Of a stretch of DNA of 64,000 bases, positions 1 to 9,112 are shown piece after piece (within the stretch, counting starts at the first letter, position 1; each line of letters opens with the position of its first letter). The notes below the pieces were generated by a model that was not told the origin of the DNA, made no database searches, and saw only the letters and a program-made list of their open reading frames with translations. A program made the position numbers and the translations under genes. Source of the stretch: Nematopogon swammerdamellus (lineage: Eukaryota > Arthropoda > Insecta > Lepidoptera > Adelidae); NCBI GenBank assembly GCA_946902875.1, contig OX336340.1, positions 18,553,566 to 18,617,565 on the forward strand, given 5' to 3'.

Positions 1-1328
1 TGCGCCAAGTTTTGATGGGCAAGCCGTCTGTGCCACGTTGACAGACTTTCTTCTTTCTGCGCACTTCCAATATTTGCCACCCCTGTGACATGACCGTTCA
101 TACGGGAGTTCAGCACGTAGAGCTTTCCACGCCGTCTTGCCGTGGCATGTACTATGCCATCTTGCACTATTTTACTACCCGTACTGTCCGTTATAACTTG
201 AAAGTTTTTGTCCGTAACCGTACTTTCTGAGAAAAGGTTACTTTTTAAACCCGGTACATACAACACATTTTGCATTACCTTTTTGTTCCAGTTCGAGCCA
301 TTGTACACTTCGATATGAATGTTCCCTCTACCGAGAGCACTTAGTTTGTGTCCATCACCAATTATTATTGTTTTTAGGTTTTCAAATTTATCATAATTCA
401 CAAACAAGTCGCGCCTCCCCGACATGTGCTCACTGGCACCAGAGTCCAATACCCACTCATTATTTTCACCGTACGCTGCACCGCTCGCAAACGCGTACTG
501 ATCCTCGTTCAGTCCTTCACAAACTAAAGCGGATTTGTCATTATTTTTATTAGAGGTGTTGTTTTTGTTTTTATTAAAATAGCACTGACTTATTTTGTGT
601 CCCGGTTTTTTACAGCAATAACACACTTCTTTATTTTTTTCATTTTGTCTGCAGTCTCTTTTATAATGTCCATTTTTACCACACATAAAGCATTTTATAT
701 CCTTTTTGTTTTTAGCCACGAGTGCCGAGGACGTTACTTCTTGATGTTGTCGCTCTCCGTTACGTTGCTCCTCGATCAGTAACCTCGATTTCAGTTGCGA
801 CAAAGTCTGTTGAGCCATCGGAACAGATTCCCATGCAGACACGAAATGTTTAAATGTATCCGGTAACGCCATAATGATCTTAGTCATTATCATTCTTTCT
901 GATAATTCGTCACCTTGTTCTTTCAACTTGTTCGTCATAACCTCAACTTTCGAAACGAATGCTGTTACGCCTTCGCCTTCATATTTTAATCCGAAGAAAC
1001 GCTGCTGGGAGAGATGCAGACTTGTGGCCGACTTCGCTTCGTAAACGCTAACAAGCTTTTCCCACATCTCTGCAGCTGTCTCGCATGTCATTACATGCAA
1101 CATGACGCTGTCCTCAAGTCGAGTGACGATGACGCCTTGTGCCTTAGCGTCCTTTTTATTCCATTCGCTGTCTTCTTTGCTGTCCTTCTTGACCGTCCCG
1201 TCCACCACGCCGAAAAGATCTGCCGCCTTGAGAAGAACCCGCACTTGGAATTTCCATACATTCCAATTGCTTTCACCTTGTAATTTTGTAACCGTTGCAC
1301 CGGCCGCTGGTCCCGCTGAAGGCTCCAT
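1..1328 (-). CDS. Ty1/copia retrotransposon Gag-Pol, 5' part (runs off window)
   Basis: Open minus-strand frame of 442 codons from an ATG at 1328 to the window edge, with no stop. It begins MEPSAGPAAGATVTKLQGESNW. An alpha-helical Gag region of the kind found in copia elements fills residues 1-205. Two CCHC zinc knuckles follow: CFMCGKNGHYKRDC (about 213-226) and CYCCKKPGHKISQC (about 236-249). The protease active site DSGAS sits at 295-299 in VLDSGASEHMSG. The GAG-pre-integrase motif WHRRLAHQNL starts near 432, just before the edge. Gag packages element RNA, the protease cuts the polyprotein, and integrase inserts the cDNA. The domain order Gag-PR-IN is established for Ty1/copia. Integrase core, RT and RNase H should lie left of the window. 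No frameshift is seen, so the copy may be young. Confidence 0.93.
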   Translation of the reverse strand, partial: MEPSAGPAAGATVTKLQGESNWNVWKFQVRVLLKAADLFGVVDGTVKKDSKEDSEWNKKDAKAQGVIVTRLEDSVMLHVMTCETAAEMWEKLVSVYEAKSATSLHLSQQRFFGLKYEGEGVTAFVSKVEVMTNKLKEQGDELSERMIMTKIIMALPDTFKHFVSAWESVPMAQQTLSQLKSRLLIEEQRNGERQHQEVTSSALVAKNKKDIKCFMCGKNGHYKRDCRQNEKNKEVCYCCKKPGHKISQCYFNKNKNNTSNKNNDKSALVCEGLNEDQYAFASGAAYGENNEWVLDSGASEHMSGRRDLFVNYDKFENLKTIIIGDGHKLSALGRGNIHIEVYNGSNWNKKVMQNVLYVPGLKSNLFSESTVTDKNFQVITDSTGSKIVQDGIVHATARRRGKLYVLNSRMNGHVTGVANIGSAQKEESLSTWHRRLAHQNLA

Positions 1329-1515
1329 CTTGCGCACGCAGCGCAGTCGCTCACTCACGCGACGCGAGCCCGGCCGACCCGACCCGCGCGTCCGCAAGCT
1401 GCAACGCCGCCGCCGACCCGACAGTTGACATTCGCCAACGCCGGTTTTACCGCGTTCAACCACGCTACGCCGCCGCTCACACTGCACTTATCAGTTATCT
1501 TATCTATCACGTTAT

Positions 1516-1529
1516 CTGGGCCCATAACC
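1516..1529 (-). other. Copia primer-binding site, matches tRNA-iMet anticodon arm
   Basis: The plus strand reads CTGGGCCCATAACC. This is the anticodon arm of metazoan initiator tRNA-Met, so the minus (element-sense) strand is complementary to it. Drosophila copia is known to prime from an internal cut of initiator tRNA-Met rather than its 3' end, and this site fits that mode. It lies directly inside the LTR edge and 187 bases before the Gag start codon, as expected for a leader. Confidence 0.75.
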
Positions 1530-1707
1530 TGTTGGGTTATGTGCAGTGAGAAGGCAAACGTTGTTCAAGCAGACTTTTATTATTTTAATTTATACGGAGC
1601 AACACAACATGACACTACACCGCTTGGGCGGACATCTTTCAGTAGAGCACAGCATAGACAATAAACTTATAATCTATGACCTTATTTTGTTTGCACTTAT
1701 TTCAACA
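1530..1707 (-). mobile_element. 5' LTR of the copia element (178 bp, proposed)
   Basis: Read on the minus strand the block starts TGTTGAAATAAG and ends ACCCAACA, giving TGTTG...CAACA termini typical of copia LTRs. It abuts the primer-binding site. A TATAAAT box-like sequence and AATAAA-type signals lie inside. The outer boundary rests only on the terminal motif, since the 3' LTR is outside the window. The 5 bases beyond it (ATGAT, 1708-1712) would be the target duplication. Confidence 0.6.
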
Positions 1708-2158
1708 ATGATAAATAAACAATAAACAAGAATAAACAATACCACTTCCTGATATTATGTTTGAATTTTTATAATTTCATACTGCACTCGATTCGTTCAG
1801 CTAAAAGCTGAAAACATAGCTAATGATACACGCTTCACGAGGGTTTCAGCAAATCTCAGTTGGAAAACAAATAAATCATCCACTATGACACCACGTCGCT
1901 CGGGGCATGACAGTCAGCCTGGCACGACCACCGCTGCACTTAACAGCTGCAATAGTTTATTGAAAGTTATGATGACATAATTTATTTTCTTTTAAATTTA
2001 GGCAACCAAACAACTCGCTTGTAACGGCCATTGTCCATTCAATGAAAGTACCGTACGGTCTAGTTATAACTACATCGTGTAACCTCGAAAACAGTTAATT
2101 CGATTAAAATTAAGTTCTACTAATTAATTTTAAAAATAATTAGCATTATTATCCTAAT

Positions 2159-2160
<2 letters not shown>
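1708..2160. other. No recognisable feature
   Basis: AT-rich flank of the copia element. No open frame, RNA gene or known repeat was recognised. Confidence 0.5.

Positions 2161-2189
<29 letters not shown>
2161..2189. repeat. (CA)n microsatellite
   Basis: Uninterrupted CA dinucleotides. They directly precede the 3' end of a minus-strand SINE-A copy and may have grown from its short tandem tail. Confidence 0.95.
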
Positions 2190-2508
2190 CACACGCCGTA
2201 TACCGACAAACGGGGTAAGCAGAGTAATCGGTTTTGTGGTGCAAGTACTTTGGTAAATTACAGCAACAGTGGTGGTACGTTTAGCAAGTATTCGGACAAG
2301 ATAACTATCAGGCAGCAAGTAAGGCACGAAGGCCCAGCTGCTTCATGACTCGGTGAGAAGACCGTGCCAAGGTGAGGTGGCTATCCTGTCGCCGTTATGC
2401 ACAGCATCTTGTCCTTATCCCTTAGTCGCCTTTTACGATATGCACGGGGAGAGATGCAGTGGGACTATTCTTATTAATTACCGGCCTCGCACAGTACTAT
2501 CCTAATCC
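2190..2508 (-). mobile_element. SINE-A, near full length including 5' head
   Basis: On the minus strand the copy starts with the shared head (CACTGCATCTCTCCCCGTGC, then a GTCGTAAAAGGCGACTAAGG-like block). It continues into the A-specific body, which ends with AACACCGATTACTCTGCTTACC and GTCGGGATACAGCGTG-like sequence. Related copies occur at 3926, 21579, 27716, 45941, 48661, 54149 and 61692. Function is none beyond retrotransposition by a partner LINE. It is diverged from the other copies, so it is old. Confidence 0.8.
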
Positions 2509-3925
2509 TAATAGATGAAGCACAAAATCTATAACAACGTGTGATAGTTCGGTAATTATTTATATGAAATAATTTTCTAACTTCACGGGCGTCTGTGCTT
2601 CGACATCGTATGGATGGCAGGTACATAGAATTAGGGTAGAGCGAGGGGTATGTGGTAGGGGAAGCTGTCGGGGGGGGGGGGGGTTGTCAACGAGGCGTGC
2701 GTGGGGGACACGGCTCGGCGGTTAGTCAGGCTAGACGGGAGATGAGGTAGGCAGCGCGTGCGCCTCTGCGATTGTTTGTTAATTTATAACAAGTAATTTT
2801 AAGCCAAAACAATTGACTTCATCGGTGGAATAAGGCGAGACAAATGGATCTGCGACAATAGTGAAGTGCAGTGTGTGTGATATTCAGGCTCGCCTGGTAA
2901 ACTGAGGTCCTATACCTACGCGTACAGTGAGTGGAGTAGCGCACGGACGACAGACGATTCTGGCGCGAGCTTACGCCAGGCAGGGCCGGATTCGGATGGG
3001 TGACGTTACAACAGGAACAATTATCTATTTTATTTGTACCTATTTATTTCTTGAATTTTTCAAGGTGTATTATGTCGATTCTTCCACATTATAGGTGTTG
3101 TATGTGTGTAATCGTACTTCATCGGAATTAGTTGTAAGCATTATTTGTACTGGAAGAAAAGGGAGGTTTCCACAGCCTGTGTTCCTACGGAGAAACGTGC
3201 ATAATATATAAGAAGGAGCTGGCGTGCTTACTATATGTATGCTGTACGAACAAGATATAAATAACACCGAAGGAGTCTTGGTAACCTACAGTTTGAAACT
3301 CTTTCGGATGCTGCGAGCAGCGCGACACGTAATTCTGTTTATGACAATGACTGTTGGACTGTTAGGCGATCTACTGGGGTTGTGGTATAAGAAGGGTCTG
3401 TAGCCATCGGATCAGGGAGTTTTGTGTCTGTCAGATAGGGTTTTCGGACAGGCGTTTCATCTAAGCACTGGCGTGTGGTTGGAGGCTCTGATTGACAGGA
3501 CGTATTACTCCTTGTTTCGCGAGCTGGAGACAAGCATAGGAAGCTTTAGTGTCAAAGAAACCTGGACAGGTGCATATTATCTGCGGAGACAGCGCCTAAC
3601 AAATAAGTTACATCTAAGAACTTGCTTGTGAGTTGGGTGATTGACTCCGTGTATTTTAAGCTTTTGCCCAAACGTTGTGAAGACAAAGGGTGGGAGATAT
3701 CTAGGTCACGGGGAGGGGACAGGACGGAGATGAAGACGCTAGGATTTAACCATTAGTTAGAATTTTAGCTTCACGTGAAGACTGTTAGGTAGGCGCCTTT
3801 CCTTATGTGAAAATAACTTGTCGCCGAACTATAGAATGTCATCACTCATGTAATAAATATCCTCAAATACAATAAATTATATCACTGAAAAATAAAAATA
3901 ATATCTATGGGTGACAGATTATTAC
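2509..3925. other. Unannotated stretch with a 14-base G run
   Basis: Contains a homopolymer of 14 G at 2670-2683 and several short open frames (for example 3422-3631) with no family resemblance. 3914-3925 is the left copy of the target duplication of the next SINE. Nothing else was recognised. Confidence 0.5.
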
Positions 3926-4121
3926 ATACATACATACATATCACACACGCTGAATCCCGACAATCGGGGTAAGCAGAGTAATCGGTGTAGTGCTGCAAGA
4001 ACTCTGGTAAATTACAGCACAACACCGACCACCACGTTTCGCAAATTATTCGAACAAGATTCAATCGATCAAGCAGCAAGTAAGGCACGATGACCCACCT
4101 GCTGCATGACTCGGTGGAAGT
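3926..4121 (-). mobile_element. SINE-A, 5'-truncated, with 12-bp target-site duplication
   Basis: The minus-strand copy runs from the middle of the A body to an (ATGT)n tail (CATACATACATA on the plus strand at 3926 onward). It is flanked by the perfect 12-base direct repeat ACAGATTATTAC at 3914-3925 and 4122-4133. That flank, the 5' truncation and the short tandem 3' tail are the standard marks of target-primed reverse transcription. It fixes the 3' end of the A family. Confidence 0.9.
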
Positions 4122-4309
4122 ACAGATTATTACGTTGCATAATAATCTGCAGTGCCTCTACGCGGCGAGAGGCATCCGCTCATGATATAGGTATAACGAT
4201 CACGGTGTCATGAGACCAAACCTGTCGTAGGGCCTCTTCTCTGAATGTCTTCACGCCACTATAACGATCACAGCCAAAATTAACATTTTCTCATTTTTTA
4301 TTTTAATTG

Positions 4310-4494
4310 AAAGGGCGTCTTCCCTTTTCCGCGTTGAAATACGAGGGACATGTGCAGTCATAATTTTATGTTCCCTTATAAGTCGAGAACTACTCGATCT
4401 ATTCGCATGAGATTTTCACTGACGAAGTATTCTGGCACAAATCAGGATAGTTATAAGACATTTTACCGCGAAGCGAAGTCACGAGAACAGCTAG
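4310..4494 (+). mobile_element. Helitron-like 3' end (GC hairpin plus CTAG)
   Basis: Ends ACCGCGAAGCGAAGTCACGA...CAGCTAG followed by T. The same closing pattern is seen at 30694-30728, 34411-34436, 41465-41494, 43170-43186, and inverted at 35828 and 55533. Helitron-type elements are known to end in a hairpin followed by CTRR and to insert before a T. The 5' limit is not defined here. Confidence 0.45.
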
Positions 4495-4760
4495 TGGTCT
4501 ACACAACATCACGCTACCCAAAATAGGGGTTTAGCAGTAGAGGGTCGCGATCGAATTCGGAGAAAATTGTATTGCAGGCACAGCAAGTTTGTAAATATCA
4601 AACAAAACAAATTATGAACAGTGGTCTACTCGCGGCAACCTAGTCTTCTTCTTTTTTTTTAATAGCGGCAACCAAGCGAATAGGAAATTCGTTTATTACT
4701 GCCAGTACCTATCCAGTGACAGCGCTGCACGGTATAAATTTTTAATAAAACAAAATTATT

Positions 4761-4808
4761 GTCTTTGCCTACTCCACCGGGAAACAGGCGTGACGCTATG
4801 TATGTATG
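4761..4808 (+). mobile_element. 3' tail of RTE-like LINE family P
   Basis: GTCTTTGCCTACTCCACCGG, GAAACAGGCGTGACGC, then (TATG)n. This is the same end as the longer family P copy at 30184-30650, so it is a 5'-truncated remnant of only about 48 bases. Confidence 0.75.
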
Positions 4809-4922
4809 TCAATTATTTTGAAGGGAACGACACATTTGAAGTTACTAGTTTGCATGCACAAATTCTGGTAGACACACAGTTGTAAATAAGAAGATGAACT
4901 TAAATAAATAAATCTTTATACA

Positions 4923-5326
4923 TATATAAGTTGTTTCGTTAGTCATACCAATAACTTCGGGAGGGTTACATAAGCACTCAAACAAACACTTTACGCAAAA
5001 AAAAAACATATGTTTATAGGAGCATTTTTTCTCCTAACAAAAAAATAAAATCAAATAAGTAGCTGTAAAAACCAATCATAGTGACCTTGTGACTCACTTA
5101 CAACAAACAGCTGTTCTGCGTTTGAACATAGTACGGTCATTGACCCCGTACAATGCAAGTTACCTACTGTTACATACAGGTTAATGTTTAGGTAGCAAAC
5201 ATGTTTTGTTAAATTTCTCGAAAAGTAATACTATAAACATTTTTTTTTGCGTAACGTGTTTATTTGAATGTGTATGTAACCCTCCCGAAGTTAATGACAT
5301 GACTAACGAAACACCTTATATATATT
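4923..5326. mobile_element. MITE-like element with about 90-bp terminal inverted repeats
   Basis: The left arm (4923-5015) reads inward TATATAAGTTGTTTCGTTAG, then AACTTCGGGAGGGTTACATA and TTACGCAAAAAAAAA. The right arm (about 5237-5326) is its diverged reverse complement. About 220 bases without any open frame separate the arms. No transposase is present, so it is non-autonomous. The DNA-transposon superfamily could not be assigned. Confidence 0.8.
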
Positions 5327-5752
5327 TACAGTCTTACGTCATTGCATTTTATATGAAGTCGGCTAAAAAAACAAGCTAGTCGCGCTGTATTGTCGCACCA
5401 GCTCGACATCTGACATCCAACATGGCGGCGACTGTCACTCGCGGACAAAGCCGCAAACTCGAAAACAAATAGTCCGCTGTCAGTGTAGCGCGGCTCGTAA
5501 CGCGGACATGATTCCTTTCTGCTTTTTGTCACATCCTCGCTTTTTGCCGGACAATACTTGGGGGATTACCTTCAGGGATAGCTATAAGAAAACTAGGCTG
5601 TTCAGTGTCCATGTGTGTCCATTCAAAACATACATGAAGTTAATATCTGGAACATGTAACATTTTCATGCGACAAGTTTGATGCCCTCACCCGCCCCTCA
5701 CTCCCTCTGTATTTATTCTTTCCTGGAAGTCTTCGATCATACGCTGGAAGTA
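5327..5752. other. No recognisable feature
   Basis: Contains a somewhat GC-richer patch (5400-5510) with overlapping short frames. No convincing gene or repeat was seen. Confidence 0.45.
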
Positions 5753-5993
5753 TTTTTAGGGTTCTGTATCCGGTACGGGACCCTATTACTAAGCCTACGC
5801 CGTCTGTCTGTCTGTCTGTCTGTCCGAGGTCTCTTGAACCGTAATAGATAGCCCGTGGAAATTTTCACAGAATATGTGTTATTATGGTCGATATAACAAG
5901 AAATAATAAAAATTAGAAAAAGTGAAAAATTCACGGGGGTTCGCATAGAAGAAACCAAAAAGTGTATGCGCGCGCGCCAGCTACCGAATAGAG
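5753..5993 (+). mobile_element. Repeat F, left part (split by LINE insertion)
   Basis: Starts TTTTTAGGGTTCTGTATCCG, then a (GTCT)n tract, then TTTTCACAGAATATGTGTTA and the ...CTACCGAATA segment. Uninterrupted copies at 16491-16899 and, inverted, at 15638-16036 run straight from CTACCGAA into GAAGCATTTTAAC. Here that junction is broken by the LINE, and the rest of F resumes at 8016. Repeat F is the commonest element in the window. I recall it as a widespread lepidopteran repeat, but its class is unclear. Confidence 0.85.
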
Positions 5994-7574
5994 TTTATCC
6001 CTCGGAATTCTGAATCAGCGAAATTTGCATCTGTCACATACCTAGAGACTGAGAGAGTAATAAAGGACCTGAAATCTAAACGTTCCCTAGACCTGTGGAG
6101 TCTATCACCTGTATTATTGAAATCTGTAACAAGTGTCATCGGCCCGCTAACAGATATTGTAAATGACTGTCTAGAAAATGGCATATTCCCAGATTCATTA
6201 AAAGTAGCCAAAGTTATACCTTTGTATAAAAAGGGATGCCATAACAATGTTGAGAACTATCGTCCTGTTTCTATATTGCCAGTTTTCAGTAAGGTTTTTG
6301 AAAAAAATTTGGAAAAACGGCTAATTAAATTCCTTACAGATAATGAACTTTTAAATTGTAAACAATTTGGATTTCGGAAAGGAGTCTCAACGGGTGATGC
6401 TATAGCTTCTATGGTAAAATCAATATTAACTTCTCTAGACAACTCTCAGCATACTTATGGCATTTTTTGTGACCTATCCAAAGCCTTTGACTGTGTAAAT
6501 CACGAAATATTATTAATGAAGCTGGAACATTATGGCATAAGAGACAATGAATTGCGTACATTTCAATCATATTTAGAAAATAGAGCTCAAATATGTGACG
6601 TCAATGGCTTAAAATCGAATGTAGAATCAATCACAATGGGTGTGCCGCAGGGTTCTATCCTGGGACCATTATTGTTTCTAATATATGTTAACGACATCTC
6701 GAGCTGTATAACAGACGATATAGAGATGGTAATGTTTGCAGATGATATCTCAGTTGTACTGAAAAACAATGATATAAGTAAACTGAGAGAATCCTTTTTA
6801 ACTGTACTAGAATCTCTAAAATCTTGGTTTGAGTGCAACAATCTATTGCTAAATGTCAACAAAACTAATATTATGCACTTTGCTCTTGGGACTCATAGAC
6901 GTAATAACAATGATAGCATATTAAAAACTGCAGATAACTTGTCATTAAACCTTGCCAATGAACTAACTTTTCTTGGGGTAATATTTGATAAAAGTTTTAC
7001 TTGGAAAGCCCACATAAACTCTTTAGCTGGTAAGCTGAGTTCCGCATGTTATGCTATCAAAAAAATTAAAGAGCTAGGCGGGACCCATGCTGCAAAAACG
7101 GTTTATCATGCTTATTTTGAGAGCATCATGTCATATGGCCTAATGTTTTGGGGAAATGCAGCAGACTCAAATAGAATATTTTTATTACAGAAGAGGGCCT
7201 TGAGGTACATCCTAAATATGAAAACTAGAGATACTTGTAGGACAGCGTTCGGAGAGATAGGAATCATGACTTTACCAAGTGCATATGTTTACCAGAACAT
7301 ATGCTATGCCAGAAAATACATTCATGATTCCTCTCTCAATTCCGACAATCATAACTATGACACACGGGGTAAGAATAATGTACAACTAATAAGACATAGA
7401 TTAGCTAAAACTACAAAAAGCTTTATTTGTAATAGTGTTAGATTTTATAATAAACTGTCTCCTAACATAAAACAATTAGATGACAATAATTTTAAACGAC
7501 GGATTAAAATAATGTTAATTGAAAAGAGTTATTACAGTATTAAGGATGCAATAACTGACCATAATTTTATCTAA
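5994..7574 (+). CDS. LINE ORF2 C-terminal part: reverse transcriptase
   Basis: An open frame of 526 codons plus stop begins in register with copy 2 at FIPRNSES (matching FTPRNTVS there). No ATG is needed, since this is a truncation product rather than a natural start. Numbered from 5994, RT motifs are YRPVSILPVFSKVFEK (about 90), CDLSKAFD (catalytic Asp near 160), GVPQGSILGP (about 216) and the catalytic FADD (about 248-251). A thumb and C-terminal region follow to DAITDHNFI. In intact family members this enzyme copies LINE RNA at a nicked target. The endonuclease domain is missing, so this copy cannot move itself. The frame is undamaged, which suggests recent insertion. Confidence 0.92.
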   Translation, partial: FIPRNSESAKFASVTYLETERVIKDLKSKRSLDLWSLSPVLLKSVTSVIGPLTDIVNDCLENGIFPDSLKVAKVIPLYKKGCHNNVENYRPVSILPVFSKVFEKNLEKRLIKFLTDNELLNCKQFGFRKGVSTGDAIASMVKSILTSLDNSQHTYGIFCDLSKAFDCVNHEILLMKLEHYGIRDNELRTFQSYLENRAQICDVNGLKSNVESITMGVPQGSILGPLLFLIYVNDISSCITDDIEMVMFADDISVVLKNNDISKLRESFLTVLESLKSWFECNNLLLNVNKTNIMHFALGTHRRNNNDSILKTADNLSLNLANELTFLGVIFDKSFTWKAHINSLAGKLSSACYAIKKIKELGGTHAAKTVYHAYFESIMSYGLMFWGNAADSNRIFLLQKRALRYILNMKTRDTCRTAFGEIGIMTLPSAYVYQNICYARKYIHDSSLNSDNHNYDTRGKNNVQLIRHRLAKTTKSFICNSVRFYNKLSPNIKQLDDNNFKRRIKIMLIEKSYYSIKDAITDHNFI

Positions 7575-8015
7575 GAGTCTGACTACTATTTTTCTCACTA
7601 ACAAATTTTGACAATTCGATACACTTTGTATCATTTGATTTTTAATATGACTTATTACATTTCTTTGTAATAAACGTAAACTAATTGTTTTATTTGACTT
7701 GATATAATATGAAATATCAAAATTGACGATGGCACTATACACCAGATATAGGTAATTTAAATAGGCAGTGTGGTCAGATTCTTCAGTATTCATGTTTATG
7801 CTGTAAATATTAATGCTCTTGTGAGCGGTAGTATGGGTTAATTATTTGTAAGTTACTATAATATAATACTTTTAAGGTACTAACAAAACATTGTGACTTG
7901 CGAAGTTTGTTTGTCAGTTCTTCTTCGCATTGAATTTAGAACTGGCGGAATTTTCGACATGTCCAAGCGTAGGTTACCTACCTGTGGATGAAATTATACA
8001 ATAAAAATAAATAAA
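5994..8015 (+). mobile_element. 5'-truncated Jockey/CR1-group LINE, copy 1
   Basis: Coding part 5994-7574, then a 3' UTR containing AATTGACGATGGCACTATAC (about 7717-7740), GTCAGTTCTTCTTCGCATTG and AACTGGCGGAAT (about 7913-7950), and an A-rich AATAAAAATAAATAAAA end. These same 3' UTR blocks occur in copy 2 (57165-61352, minus) and in a UTR-only copy at 25930-26140. AGAG at 5990-5993 and 8016-8019 is a short candidate target duplication. Confidence 0.9.
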
Positions 8016-8160
8016 AGAGTGTGAAGCTTTTTAACTAATTATGACATTTAACTAATATGAAGCATTTCATAACACGCCATAGATGGCGTGAGTGGCGTTA
8101 ACCATGACATGGCGATACGGAACCCTCGGTGCGCGAGTTCGACTCGCACTTGGCCGGTTT
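8016..8160 (+). mobile_element. Repeat F, right part
   Basis: Resumes with AGAGTGTGAAGC, then the CACGCCATAGATGGCGTGAG inverted-repeat segment, CATGACATGGCGATACGG and AACCCTCGGTGCGCGAGTTC, ending ACTCGCACTTGGCCGG. It completes the F copy begun at 5753. Confidence 0.85.
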
Positions 8161-8464
8161 TTATTATGGAAACTGACACGGTTTGCTACATCACCTACAA
8201 CATCCGCGATGTCAGCCCATAACACCGGGTGAAACTATTTACATAGCCGTTTCGACCGACGTTCATTCAGTGCAGTGGTACCAACCCGGGTGGGATAAAC
8301 CCTACCACCTAGTAAGGTAAGAATTGAAAGGACCTCCAGTTTTACATGGAATCTGTACCACGGACAGCCTCCAACTGTCGAGCGGTCACCCATCCTAGTA
8401 CTTACCGCGCTCAGGGTTGCTTAACAACAGTCGACCGACCGCACCACTGAGCTACCGAGGCTGA
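8161..8464 (-). mobile_element. SINE-B with tRNA/5S-like chimeric head
   Basis: Sense is minus. The head GCCTCGGTAGCTCAGTGGTG (plus-strand end near 8463) carries a tRNA A-box-like TAGCTCAGTGG. Next comes GTTAAGCAAC...AGTACTAGGATGGGTGACCG, which resembles the internal control region of 5S rRNA. A GGAGGCTGTCCGTGG segment follows in place of the B box. The B body (ACTAGGTGGTAGGG, GGTCGAAACGGCTATGTAAA, CACCCGGTGTTATGGGCTGA) ends GTGTCAGTTTCCATAA. Pol III promoter boxes would drive transcription. A second copy with the same head lies at 53340-53690. Confidence 0.82.
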
Positions 8465-9044
8465 CAAAATATGTCAGTTGTATAGTTAATAGTCAGTTCC
8501 AACTGACAAAGTATGTAGCTACATGATTAGTTACTCGTATGAAACGAATGAAAACCAACAACCTATCAACATTACTGTACTGAGAGTAACAGACCCGATA
8601 ATGCTATTTGGCCCTAACTAAACAACTGATATAGCTTATAACTAGACAGCTTAGCCAGCAGCGTGTACGCCAGGTGATAAGCTGTCCTAATGCAGCTTGA
8701 ATAATCCCATCTCATCGACGAGTGGGAGTGTGTATTAATGGTTCGATTCACTTCACGAGGCACTGACACTGGGTGGTCGGTGGGAAGAGGTCGTGACTGT
8801 GCGAGAACGGAAGTTGGAAATCCCTGACGTTTGTTTGAGTCTCTAATGCTTCCTTTGGGAAATAATATTTCATCAAAAATAAAACAAATATATTTTTATC
8901 TAGAGAAATTTGGATCAATTTCAAGGCGGTTATTAACTATTTAACCTATGTAAGTCAATTTGGGCATGTGCTCCAAAATAATAGGATAGAACTTGCCTAA
9001 AACCGACAAGTAATGTATGAAAAATTTAGGATTGCTCTTGTCAC
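8465..9044. other. No recognisable feature
   Basis: AT-rich sequence without convincing frames or repeats. Confidence 0.45.
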
Positions 9045-9112
9045 GTCAGGGGTGTGTCAGGAGTCAGGTAGGACCGTCGCACTTGGAGAATATTTGTCTC
9101 TGCCTACCCTAT
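9045..9112 (+). mobile_element. Diverged RTE-like family P 3' fragment
   Basis: GGGGTGTGTCAGGAGTCAGG through GTCTCTGCCTACCC parallels the end of family P at 30556-30605. It is short and diverged. Confidence 0.4.

Noticed and set aside
5326..5532. Minus-strand 68-codon frame next to the long-armed MITE
   Set aside because: No recognisable motif and no evidence it belongs to the element.
8370..8440. 5S rRNA gene or pseudogene
   Set aside because: Only the internal control region resembles 5S; flanks belong to the SINE, and the same arrangement recurs at 53.6 kb.
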